Origin: Macrothele yani
Taxonomy: Eukaryota; Arthropoda; Arachnida; Araneae; Macrothelidae
Direction of reading: 5' to 3'
Length of the DNA stretch: 64,000 nt
NCBI GenBank assembly: GCA_039090855.1
Contig: CM076991.1
Span: 101,072,021 to 101,136,020, forward strand
The position numbers and the translations under genes are program-made. This document shows, piece after piece, positions 45,045 to 54,667 of this stretch; positions within the stretch are counted from its first letter, which is position 1; every line of letters starts with the position of its first letter. The notes beneath the pieces are model-generated. The model did no database searches, was not told where the DNA came from, and was given only the letters and a program-made list of their open reading frames with translations.

Positions 45045-45668
45045 TTTGAAACGGTCTCACGATGGAATTTCTTTTTCAAGCAAATTTCTTGATGGTGTAA
45101 TACAGTGACTGACACAATTTCGCGTTTACTACGCTCTATGGAGTTGTAAGATGTGGTAGGTAAACCGATTTCTGAAACCGCCTCATGATACCTTTTTCCA
45201 AGGTAATTTCTTGAACGTATTACGCCACGATTTGTAGAACTTTGCGCTTACGCCGCTCTCTGCATTACACGGTAAGTACCCCTGTTCCTCGAACAGCATC
45301 ACGAAGCTTTTTGGGTGAAATTTATTGAACGCGAACTCAACGATTAACATAAGTTCGCTCTCACGTCGCTTTCTGGGTCATAAGGTATGGTAGGTACCAG
45401 GACTTCAGAAAAGCCTCATGATGCCTTTCTCAAGAAATTTCGTAAACGTATGGCTCAACGATTTACAAAAATATCACTCTTAACGTCTCTCTCTCTGTGT
45501 CATACCGGGTTGTAGGTACTCTACATTCTTAAATCCACTTCGCGATAGCTTTTTCAAGGAAATTTCAGCGTCGTGTGTAGCGCCAGAATTTACAACAGAT
45601 TTCGATCTAGCGTCGCTCATATTCAATATCGCCTCACGATGCTTTTTTTTCAAGGAAATTTCTTGTTT
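45045..45668. repeat. decayed tandem repeat, period about 120-130 bp
   Basis: CCTCATGATGCCTTTCTCAAG-like and AAATTTCTTGAACGTA-like blocks, followed by AACGATTTACAAAA and CTCTTACGTCGCTCTCT, recur about five times with heavy divergence. Confidence 0.65.
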
Positions 45669-46486
45669 GCTTGACAACTCAGCACAGCAAATTATCCGTA
45701 TGCTAAAATTGCATTCAACAATAGAAAACTGTTTTCCTGCTTGAGTTCCTCAACAAAAGGACTACAATATCTCCATTGTTCTCTAACCCTTTGTCAGTGC
45801 TACCTGTGATCCAAGGGGTGATGAAAATTTATGTGTATAGTGCAGGATGTCTGAAAAAAATGTCACTAACTAATGGAAATTTAATAACTACTAAACTAAT
45901 TCACATATCTGCTTTACTTCCTTTGTTTTCTCCTGAAACAGATAAACAGTGGGAGTTTACTTACAAACTGAAATATAGTTGCACGAACACCTTGAATAGC
46001 TAAAGAGTACTAACAGGAAATTTCTAAAAATCCTTCACTGGCGTACCGCAATGTTTTTCGCTTAGTCCCACAAGAAATAATAATAATGAAATGAAGAACA
46101 TATAATGGCCAAGAAATCAGCATTCTTTGGTCAACCCAGCTTTTAGGTAACTCCTTATCCATAAACATAAGTGGAATCTTGGGAAAGCCCCATCATATGT
46201 TGGAACACGATGTCTGGAAACATCTCCAGAAGCTGTGTCAACAGGAATTACTCTTGGAAATCAAACAAAGCAACCCCGGGCACTATCTATTATTAGGTGG
46301 ATAAGAAAGGTCTGATTATGCTGTTATGCATTAAACCGCATGGAATCGCGACTTTTTTCGCAGTTTCTATCAATTTGTGGAGACTCAAAACACCAGATGG
46401 AGAGGTCTCAGTTGCTGAGCCAGCCCATCCCTACGGATCTGTGAAGTCAGATGCTGACAGATAAACACACATAGCGCCGTGGAATG
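45669..46486. other. unannotated intron DNA
   Basis: No recognised gene or element. Confidence 0.4.
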
Positions 46487-46640
46487 TTGGCATAGCGCCG
46501 GAACGTAAGGAGAACGCACTCGGCTAGTTACCGAGAGATTTGGGGTTCGATCCCAGCGGTGTCGAATTACAATTTTTCGGTTGCTGTGTGTTAATTAAAG
46601 AAAAACGTGGAAAGACCGATGACCTTGTCTATTAACTTTA
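46487..46640 (+). repeat. tRNA-derived SINE, family C tail with the second head
   Basis: Head with GCACTCGGCTAGTTACCGAG and B box GGTTCGATCC, then CAATTTTTCGGTTGCTGTGT and AAACGTGGAAAGACCGATGA. Sister of 19168-19306. Confidence 0.6.
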
Positions 46641-46929
46641 TCTTTTAAGGTTGGGATGAGAAGGTGCTCCGCCGGAGAACATCACACGCAGCCAGCAAAA
46701 TCGTGTTATCTTGGCCGATTTCATCTCAACCACAATTTCATTACTTTTGATTTGCCAACTTCTTGGTATGCCTCCGCGGTTTGCATTCTGACATACAGTT
46801 TAATTCGTTTATAGAGGATTGCGTGGATAGTCGAACGTGGCACCTGAAGTCTTCAGGATGCAAGTCTTTCGTACTTTCTTCCGCTTGCCACACTGCAAAG
46901 TAGCATTGGCAGAAGAGCAGGAATGCTGC

Positions 46930-47125
46930 GCATTGATTACTTACTCAAGTAACATCCAACCACCATGCCCCCTTTGAAAGTCCGTCAGTTCAGCTCCACG
47001 TGGCATAGTCGCTTCCAATGAGGTCTGATAGGTGTGTCAATGCTTCCCCTTTTTATGCAGCACAAAACAGACCTCGATCATGCTCTATTTGCATATGTGA
47101 ATGTGTCCGAATACTTTTGTGTACA
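46930..47125 (-). pseudogene. Tc1-like transposon 5' end
   Basis: Terminal repeat at 47125 (reverse strand: TGTACACAAAAGTATTCGGA). The reverse strand then opens at ATG 47006: MPRGAELTDFQRGHGGWMLL followed by a stop. The PRG-x-E-L-x-D-F-x-R-G start is typical of Tc1 transposases. Beyond about 46930 it is too decayed to read. Confidence 0.55.
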
Positions 47126-47491
47126 TTGTTAGGGTGCTGTCGTAAGAGTGACTTAGCTTCCTGATGGGGTTCGGTACTTAAGCCTCATTGCAGCTCAATA
47201 TATATAGCGAAAGAACAGATGGAAAAAGTTGCAGTTTCAATGATTTCACTATCAGCTAAAGCTTATTATGCTGGTTGTCCCGGAATTTTCTTAGTGAATA
47301 TATTTCTATTTTCTACTTTCATCTGTGCGCCCTACCAATATCTTTACGATTTCGTTTTGTGATCACCTTTTTCCTTCCCTTTTCGCCTTCTCACAAGAGA
47401 AGCCACTCCTTGTGCCTCGCTCCCACCGAATACTTCTGATTACCTTCCCCAACGTCACTGATTGTTCTCCCCTGGTGACCCCTTGTTCGGG

Positions 47492-48286
47492 ACCCTCATG
47501 AAATTCCCACCGGTGGAACAGCGGGGAAATCGTTCCACTAGCGGAACTGAGAAAGAAGTATCTCCTGATGTCAACATACTTGGCTGCAACTTCCATTTCA
47601 ATCAGTGTCTCTGGAGGAGGATTCAAGAAGTAGGACTCATCGATGAGTATAAACATGATGAAACTCGACGTCACGTTCGAATGTGTGGCTCCTTGGCGTT
47701 TTTTGCCTATCTCCATGGTGGTGGTCGATAGGTGATTATACATCCAAGAGGAAACACCAGAAAATTCGAAACTTCAAGAATTTTACGGTTATTTTGTGAC
47801 CCCAGTGGCGAGAAAATTCGTCAGTGGATGTTAGTATGTGAAACGACATCGAACAAATAACGTCGTTGAAGGATGGCACGGAAAGTTTGCCACTGTTTCG
47901 AATAAAAGTCACGCCAATATCTTAGAGCTGATCACGCGTTTTAAAAGGGGGGCACAAACAGCGACTTTGTGCACCGAAGAACTTCCTTGAATTTAGGAAA
48001 TAAGAAGAGGTAAAAAGCCACTGCCAAGTTGGAAGGAAGAATAGACAGGTATCGTACTGAACTGGAAGCCACTGGAGATATTAGAAAGTGTTTACACACG
48101 CTTTCTTACATTCATATATTAGACTAACAGCCACATAAAATTCATACATTTGCGCTGAGATAAATCTGTGGAGAGCTACTTTTTCGCGTAACTTAAGAAG
48201 CCGGCGCAGACGACGACTGCTTTCCTTAGTTCCACTAGTGCGACGATTTGCCCCTTCTCCAACGGTGGGAATTCCACTCGTGGCAC
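47492..48286 (+). mobile_element. Mutator-like (MULE) element with about 65-bp TIRs
   Basis: Left terminus 47492-47558 and right terminus 48217-48286 are inverted copies (AAATTCCCACCGGTGGAACA against GAATTCCCACCGTTGGAGAA; then GTTCCACTAGCGGAACTGAG against GTCGCACTAGTGGAACTAAG). Between them are about 660 bp with a decayed Mutator-type transposase. The exact outermost base and target duplication could not be fixed by eye. Confidence 0.75.
47579..47990 (+). pseudogene. MULE transposase remnant
   Basis: Two stretches fit the C-terminal half of Mutator-type (MULE domain) transposases. The first (47579-47698) reads GCNFHFNQCLWRRIQEVGL, then RRHVRMCGSLAF, matching the known GC-x-F-H-x-x-Q-x-x-W-R-x-x-Q block. 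The second (47850-47990), in another frame and without a Met, reads RTNNVVEGWHGKFATVSNKS, then ANILELITRFKRGAQTA and a stop, matching the known R-T-N-N-x-x-E-G-x-H block. The expected segment between them is frame-shifted and shortened. A third patch (about 48010-48110) reads KATAKLEGRIDRYR. The N-terminal two thirds, with the catalytic Asp residues, are absent, so it is non-functional and likely a deletion derivative. Confidence 0.75.
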
Positions 48287-49570
48287 TAACTCTGCTGTTC
48301 CTTCTCGTGTTCCTCTGTCGCCGTGAAGAGAAATGAATTCATTACGCAGTCTGACAGTCTCCTCGGATCATAAAATACTAATCGATGCTGAAGGCAGTAA
48401 AATAAATAATAAACACTTAGCCAACGTATTATGCCCGATTGCTTGGGAAAAGCAGTTTTACAACACCTATTAATTCCTATTGCCGTCGTCCTGTCAGATA
48501 ACATCTTAAAGACGCCGTGGGAATTTTCCCATGCTGAATGACAAAGGAGAACCAATTGCTGAATATTCCCTACTATTCCGGGAAACAAATGAACTCTAAA
48601 ATCTCCGTAACAACATAGTGTATTTCTATAATCCGATTTGACTTATCTCGGTCGCACTAACGTGCAACGCGAGTAGTGTAATCTTCGTGTGTGAGGGAGA
48701 GGAGAAAACAGCAAAAAAATTTCGCAAACGTCTACAGAAGAAGCACGATGTATCGATGTCCGCACGGTGAGAAAAATGGGAAACCAATGACTACGTTAAT
48801 ACATAACTCTGCGTAATGATGTGTACACCTGTACATAATTACAGTGCATAGTTTCCGTATCCAATCATAAATAATATACTACTGTCATAAACATATAAAA
48901 ATATCGAACAATTAAAAATCACTTTCATTTGAAAAGAAGATATTTGTTGGAGATAGTTCACTGAGACATGAAAATAAAATACATTATACAATAAGTAACA
49001 TGTTAATAAAAACTATGAATTTCACTAGCGTATTTTTTTTTTTTTTTTTTTTGCAAATTTCATACAGCATCAGCTTACATTAAAAAAATCCATACACTAA
49101 TTTAAAAGTGAAGGCACAGAACAAAAAGATTTTGCCATATGGAAATTAAAAATATGTTTGACAAAATATACAAGAAAGGAATAAAACCAGGTAATGTGTG
49201 TTATTTCAACCGAAATAAAAAGTTGTAAATCAAATATGTGATTTTGTGCCTAGGCTAACAGAAAGCAACTACGGTACGCATATATCCGGGTTATTTATCG
49301 ATTAAGAGAATAAAATTAAGGATCGTTAAATTGATTCTAAAATACCCGAAAAGGTGTGAAACCGAAAACAAATTATTTCATCGTACTGGATGGTGTATGG
49401 AGTTGACTGAAAGTTAGAGAACGCTGAGCTAAAAAATCGACGCGTTGTATAGAGTACCGACAAGACTGAAAATATTTTCTTGGAAGAACAATGCATTCAA
49501 CTATGTTTCCATGGGAATCTTTTCATAAAATATTCCCATGGAAACACAAGCTCCACATTACGTACGCTTC
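48287..49570. other. unannotated intron DNA
   Basis: No recognised gene; T run at 49031-49052. Confidence 0.4.
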
Positions 49571-49792
49571 TTTTTTTTTTTTTTGATTGGAGGTTTAACG
49601 ACCACCGTGAGCAACTCAATGGGCTATAAGCAGTCGCCCGTCCCTAATTTAGGGTCACTGGTTCCAGGGAAGGGAGAGAGCCAGTGCCGTAAGACAAACA
49701 CAACATCCATGCCTCACCGGGATTCGAACCCGGACCCCTTTCGGACGAATGATCAGAGGCCATCGCTTAGACCACTGCGCCACCGGGGCGGC
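49571..49792 (-). repeat. tRNA-derived SINE, family A, with target duplication
   Basis: Full-length copy flanked by a perfect 11-bp duplication ACGTACGCTTC (49560-49570 and 49793-49803). This confirms recent LINE-type retroposition and fixes the ends of the family: poly-A at one end, GCCGCCCCGGTGGCGCAGTG at the other. Confidence 0.95.
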
Positions 49793-49795
49793 ACG

Positions 49796-50005
49796 TACGC
49801 TTCAAATCCGCCTGTCAGAACATAAGTATGCCTTACGTGTTGGACTGACTTCTACTGCTCTGACACGCACTGTTGCTTCTAGTTATCATGAGCCTGATTG
49901 GAACCAGACAGTTATCTTGACTACAACTTCAAATCGACATTCCTGCTGTTTGTGGAAAGTTTATGAATCATTAAAGCTTCATCAGATTGCTGTAACGAAG
50001 ACCTG
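49796..50005 (+). pseudogene. possible Penelope-like GIY-YIG domain fragment
   Basis: Open frame right of the SINE: TLQIRLSEHKYALRVG, then SSYHEPDWNQTVILTTTSN and RHSCCLWKVYESLKLH. The order R-L-x-E-H-K, later H-x-x-D-W-x-x-T-x-I-L and R-x-x-x-E-S-L resembles the C-terminal part of GIY-YIG nucleases on Penelope-like retroelements. The SINE at 49571-49792 interrupted it. Family assignment rests on motif memory. Confidence 0.5.
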
Positions 50006-50210
50006 TCTGTGTTCGTACCCCGCCCCTGGCTTACACTTTTCAAGAGGCTTTGCACCAGCACGAATGACTTAGCCGAAGATTAGACTGTTAATATTCCTCA
50101 CTTTTCAGGGTTTCTTTTATTTTATGTGGCAACACTGATGTTATCCGGGGTTCAATGAACTGTATTTCCGACTATATATATATCGTCTTGTCTGGGACAT
50201 CGGGCACTCT

Positions 50211-50520
50211 GGGGCCGCGGGTGGCCTAGTGGTCAGCGTTCGCGACTGCCATGGAGATGACCTCAGGTTCGATCCTGGGCAGGTACGAACGCTCGAACCA
50301 CTAAACACCCGCCGTGCGAAGGATGGGCACGTTAAGCCGTCGGATCCCGGGTACTGGCTCTCCGGTAGTAAATAAGGGCGTCTTCTGCCTCGCTTCCGTG
50401 TGACTTTCCTATCGGACACTTTAACCCAAATCTTCTAGCTTCCTATTTCTAAGGGTTGTTTAACACCTGGGGTAAGACACTCCCTTCCTAAAATCCTCTA
50501 CATATGATCTGATCTGATCA
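50211..50520 (+). repeat. tRNA-derived SINE, family B
   Basis: Head GGCCGCGGGTGGCCTAGTGG, B box GGTTCGATCC, body identical in layout to 42325-42642. The 3' end is a short GATCT repeat (ATGATCTGATCTGATCA). Confidence 0.85.
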
Positions 50521-51068
50521 TCCGGCAATCGCGGCCTGAGGATGGAACTATAGTAGTTGCGAAAGATCTCGCCCTATTAGGTTTTCAACAATGTATTTTA
50601 ATCTGTAAATAAAATAACATCTTTTACTGTCAGACTTAAGGGTGTTTTTTTTTTCGTGCATTCGACAGTTTGTAGTCAATTCTTATGCACAATTAATGTA
50701 GAGTTTAATGCTGGGTGACGTCAACATGTTTTCCTTTTCGTCGGTTTTCAATGCTACTCTAAAATCTGATTTGAAAAATTCTTTTTGCATGCGAAAGGAT
50801 TCAAAAGACGCGCTCATTACACTCGAAAATTCGGTGTTTCTCTTAATTTTTTATTTTTAATCATATCACCTTTTTTCCTCGATTTTGTTTTTGTCCTTTG
50901 AAATATTAATAATTTCGTCTTCCGGTTTAAAAAAAAAAAAAACTTGAAAGGGGAGTTGTGTTGTTCTTTATTTTGAAATAAACCGCTGGTTCAACGGAAC
51001 CTATCATATTTGTTTTTATTTTTATCGATATTGGAAAATAACCCACGAACAAAAAAGACACTTAGGAA
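50521..51068. other. unannotated intron DNA
   Basis: No gene; one TGACGTCA octamer at 50716-50723. Confidence 0.4.
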
Positions 51069-51256
51069 CAGTGGCGCACACCAAGAATTCCTGTTGGGTG
51101 GAGGGGCTATGTGTGTGTGTGTGTGTACACGTATATACGTATATAGTACATATATGCATTAGATAGATAAAAGAGTTGACGTATGTCGTTCTTAATGTCG
51201 TTGGGGCTTTGGGGGTGGCTTAAGCCCCAAAGCCATTCCTTGTGGGTGCGCCTGGG
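51069..51256. mobile_element. hAT-like MITE with microsatellite core
   Basis: Left end CAGTGGCGCACACCAAGAAT and right end (reverse) CAGGCGCACCCACAAGGAAT are inverted termini. Likely 8-bp flank duplication CTTAGGAA (51061-51068) and CTTAGAAA (51257-51264). Contains a GT/AT microsatellite and the hairpin GGCTTTGGGG-N10-CCCCAAAGCC. Confidence 0.7.
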
Positions 51257-51638
51257 CTTAGAAATATATTTCTTTCCACTCCCGAATAATATAGCGCAAT
51301 AAGGAAATTTAACTGATCTTTCTGTTTTGATGTTAAACCGTTATGTTCTAAGGAAAACTATATTGGAAATACGCCACGAAGTATAAAAAAACCCTTAGAA
51401 ATACCTTTTTTTTTACCAATTCCGGATAATATAGCGCAATAAGGAAATTTAATTTATCTTTCTGTTTTGATATTAAACCGTCATGTTCTAGGACACATGT
51501 GAACCGCCTGCTTATGACGCCTCCTGTTAGCCAACTGCACACGAACATGTGAAAATAAACAAAAAGTGACAAAACAAAAAATACCTTTGAACCGTTTCTC
51601 TGTGAAGAAATCAACGCAGAAAGAATGACTTCACGTAC

Positions 51639-52964
51639 CCCTTCCGCAGGACACTGCTCAATGCTACCGGCAATGTAATTCATGTCTCGAGAAGGAGAAC
51701 TTCCGTTGTAGCACATGTGGATGTTCTCTGAGAATCTCTGCTCCACGTCGGCGAGTGCGAAGACACAGACTGCTGAATTAGCAGAGGACCGGACTGTATG
51801 GTCTCTGCTCGCTGCGAACACTCCGATGAGAACGTCCGCATTGGGATCGATGTGGAGATCAGCGGCTAAGTCGCTGCCAGCTTTGACTACGTGCGCGTCC
51901 TGCAGGAGATTATAGTCCTTTCCGTCGGGACCCAGACACTGTAGGGTGATCTCGACGTAAGAGTTGTAACTGGCATCTGATATACACACGCGGCCAAGCC
52001 TGGAGATATAGCCCCACTCTTCTAATTGTCTTAGGTGAGATCTTCTCTGAAGAGTTGCGAAGTACACAAAATCCCCTGAATGGAATCCGTAGACATAACT
52101 GACCAGATAATAGTCCCTCAGCTGGGAACTGATGTCCACTCTGGAAATATCGGAGAAAGATTTCTCGACTACCGAGAAGAGTTTTTGCTCGTCCAGGCTT
52201 CTGGAGCAGATGGCCGGGACAAATTCTCGGTAAGGTCCTAGCCTTGTATTTGTGGATGCAACGTATAGCACCCTTGAAGGATAATCCATGTATCGGGAGG
52301 GACCAACAAAGGCGAAGGTTGACGAATTTTCGTCGTTAGCAGTGACTGGTACGGGTACAATGTCGCCATAGTTGGAAATGTCCTCTAAAGAATGCCTCCG
52401 ACAGGCACCTTGATATACACTTCCGCAGACGATCAGCATCCTGCTCAACGGATCTATGACTAGCAATTTGTTGACATTGTTCAAAGGGGATAAGTTCTGT
52501 TCAGCGCAATGACCAGGAAAACACTGAATGTTGTCATCCACGGGGCCAGTTCTGACTGCGTTCTCCAAGTCGAGGCTGGAGTTAAACTGGTACAACCAAT
52601 TCGTGGCACCAAGGTACACTCGTCCCGAAAAGTGATCCACGACGATGTGAGTAAAGTTAATGGAATCGTTGTACGTGCTGTACGAAGCTATTATTACAGA
52701 GTTTTCGAGGTCCGACGAGCTTCCGTGGCACAGTACGACCGAAGATGAAAGGCACAATAAAGACCACAAGACGCACAAAAAGGCATGAGTCGTCCTCTGG
52801 ACGACATGGTCGGCAAAGCCGTTGAAGTTGTAACCATTCCTGATGCACTGATGGCTTCTGTGACTGGTGGCACGACACTTGGGCCTCTTCCACCGGGGAT
52901 TTCCCGATGGCAGCGGCCGTAATTTGCTATTTCCCGTTAGGAAAACTGGCCAATCCATCATCAT
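51639..52964 (-). CDS. plexin, first recognised coding exon (sema domain)
   Basis: 442 codons on the reverse strand. Start is ATG at 52964, the first of three Met (MMMDWPVFLTG). The exon itself begins at 53008 after the acceptor TTTTCCTCCACAG, so a further upstream start is possible. Residues 59-80 (THAFLCVLWSLLCLSSSVVL) form a hydrophobic segment, probably signal peptide, unusually far from the start. Sema domain from about residue 90: VDHFSGRVYLGATNWLYQF (plexin blade 1), GPVDDNIQCFPGHC, LLVIDPLSRMLIVCGSVYQG, YVYGFHSGDFVYF, RVCISDASYNSYVEI, VCVFALADVEQRF and MCYNGSS. N-glycosylation sites include NDS, NFT, NSS, NLS, NGS. It ends in phase 0 at GGG|GTACGT. Plexins are transmembrane semaphorin receptors in axon guidance and cell migration. 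Class A or B is not resolved. Confidence 0.92.
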
Positions 52965-53008
52965 GGCTCTGATCACGTTCTCGCCGTATTTGGCATTTCT
53001 ACCCTTAC

Positions 53009-53147
53009 CTGTGGAGGAAAAATAGAAACGATAAATAATTGAGGACTCAAGACAAACTATCATCATAAGATACAAGCAATATACAGTAGATTCCGCTTAA
53101 TATAGACATAAATCAAGCTGTTCTTTCCATGTAACATAACGACATAA
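53009..53147 (-). other. 5' intron of the plexin gene
   Basis: The acceptor at 53009-53010 (AG on the reverse strand) with a pyrimidine tract shows that another exon lies upstream, to the right. No such exon or promoter was recognised up to 64000. Confidence 0.6.
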
Positions 53148-53270
53148 ATTTGAAAATTTAATCGTCCTGTAACCGAACCCGCATCTACCGAATTGCACTC
53201 GAGTATGCAAACTACTACACCACCCCGGACAATGAAATTCAAACAACTGATGCATTAATCTGAAATGTCA
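53148..53270 (-). repeat. tRNA-derived SINE, family D, single copy
   Basis: tRNA-like head 53230-53163 (CATACTCGAGTGCAATTCGG region, B box GGTTCGGTTAC). The sequence beyond the head (ACAATGAAATTCAAACAACTGATGC) resembles the spacer of the palindromic pair at 39975-40273, so the repeat unit extends upstream of the tRNA head. Confidence 0.55.
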
Positions 53271-53330
53271 CACTTTCATTTCACTGCACCAGTCGAAACA
53301 AACGTGTCTCGCCGTAGTGCTAAGTTAGAT

Positions 53331-53402
53331 CGCCGAACCGGTTGCGCACTGGTCTAAGCGCTGGCTGGCGACTATTCGTCTGTGAAGGGTCCGGGTTCGA
53401 AT
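53331..53402 (+). repeat. SINE family A, tRNA head only
   Basis: GGTTGCGCACTGGTCTAAGC, then GGGTCCGGGTTCGAAT; truncated right after the B box. Confidence 0.7.
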
Positions 53403-53582
53403 AACTTAATTAAAAACTTAATAAAAAAACTTCGAAACAACTTAATTAAAAATAGTTAACTATTTTTAATTAGTTGTTCAAAATGCTATTTTTTAAACTT
53501 ACAAAATACATAAGGAAAGCTTTAATTTAGTAACTCACAACTGCAAGAGGAAGTTGGCAATAAAATTTAAATTATTTCTGTG

Positions 53583-54667
53583 TACACAAAGCTTTTGATA
53601 CAGTTCCTATACATTGAGAACAGGCTTTAATAAAAATCTAGAGGCCAGAAATGTCTGTAAAAACAGAAGGACTTAGAAGATGTGAAAAATAATTGAAAGT
53701 TCAAGTTAAAATAGAATTAAACATATTAATCTAATGCCTTTGAAATCCTGCGGTATTGTAGATGCGTGCATTAACATTATTAATAACATCTATGAAAATG
53801 CAAGAGCAACGGTTCGGATATTTGAGGATACAGCACTAATAAAAATTGGAAAGGGAGTGAGACAAGGTGACACCATATCTCCCAAACTCTTTGATGCCAC
53901 ATTGCAAAATGTCTTTCAAATTGAACTGGGAAAACAAAGGGATAAAGATTAATGGAGATTATTTAACTCACTTTCGTTTTGCTGATGACGTAGTTATTTT
54001 TCAACTACCCTTTCGGGGCTACAGAGTGTGAAGAAAAGAACATTTATTGATTGATGGAGAAAAGCTTGAAATAACCGATACCTACATTTATCTTGGGCAG
54101 CAAATATCAAGTGAGGGTCACATTGATGAAGAAATTAGTCGCCGTATAAAACTTGGGTGGAGAACTTTTGGAAGAAACAGTAGAATTTTTAAGAGCAGTA
54201 TGCCATTATGTTTTAAAAGAAAAGTGCTTAATCAATGCATCCTGCCAGTGCTTACGTATGGAGCAGACACATGGACTTTAAAAAAGATATCAAAGACTGC
54301 AGACAACTCAAAGTAGCATGGAGAGATGTATGCTTGATGCAACCAGGAAAGGTAAGAAGAGGAACTTGTAGATAAGGAAGATGACAAGAGTGGACGACAT
54401 CATGACAGGAGTGAAATTACTAATATGGCAATGGGCTGGACATACTGCCAGAAGGACAGACCATCGATGGACAGCCGAAATTTTAGATTGGATTCCAAGG
54501 GACAGAAAAAGACCTGGAAGAAGACCCCATGGAGGATGGATGGATGAAATTCAAAAGCATGCCGGAGTGACATGGAGAAGACAGGCTCAAAACAGACAAT
54601 TGTGGAACAAACTTGGGGAGACCTTCATCCAGCAGTGGATTGATAATGGTTGAAAATGATTATTATG
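53583..54667 (+). pseudogene. RTE-type non-LTR retrotransposon, 3' half
   Basis: Decayed reverse transcriptase: KAFDTVP near 53590; then INIINNIYENARATVRIFED and GVRQGDTISPKLFDATLQNV. After a frameshift the FADDVVIF motif (catalytic Asp pair of RT) appears near 53980-54003. Next come LEITDTYIYLGQQISSEGHI, CILPVLTYGADTWTL and the tail RDRKRPGRRPHGGWMDEIQK, ending QQWIDNG and a stop at 54651-54653. A few AATGAT/ATGATG repeats follow. The endonuclease and the start of RT are missing. Best representative of the family also found at 12505, 15090, 27556, 35391 and 57505. Confidence 0.85.

Larger units (their letters stand above)
27036..51638 (-). other. plexin intron, about 24.6 kb
   Basis: Donor GTACGTGAAG at 51638 and acceptor TTATTCCAG at 27036 on the reverse strand. 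Both flanking exons are phase 0, and the joined protein keeps the plexin cysteine order (QCPAEG then EGGNIFNFCG). The intron is filled with transposon and SINE relics on both strands. I saw no other exon of the sema domain, and none is needed to continue the alignment. Confidence 0.75.

Noticed and set aside
47363..47743. 126-codon reverse frame over the Mutator-like element
   Set aside because: Antisense shadow of the recognisable plus-strand MULE motifs.
50141..50419. Reverse frame of 92 codons
   Set aside because: It is antisense to the family B SINE, and the same frame recurs in the other SINE copy at 42319-42546.
51348..51638. Continuation of the plexin frame past QCPAEG
   Set aside because: A GTACGT donor sits at this point, the following residues do not resemble a sema domain, and the true continuation is at 27035-26859.
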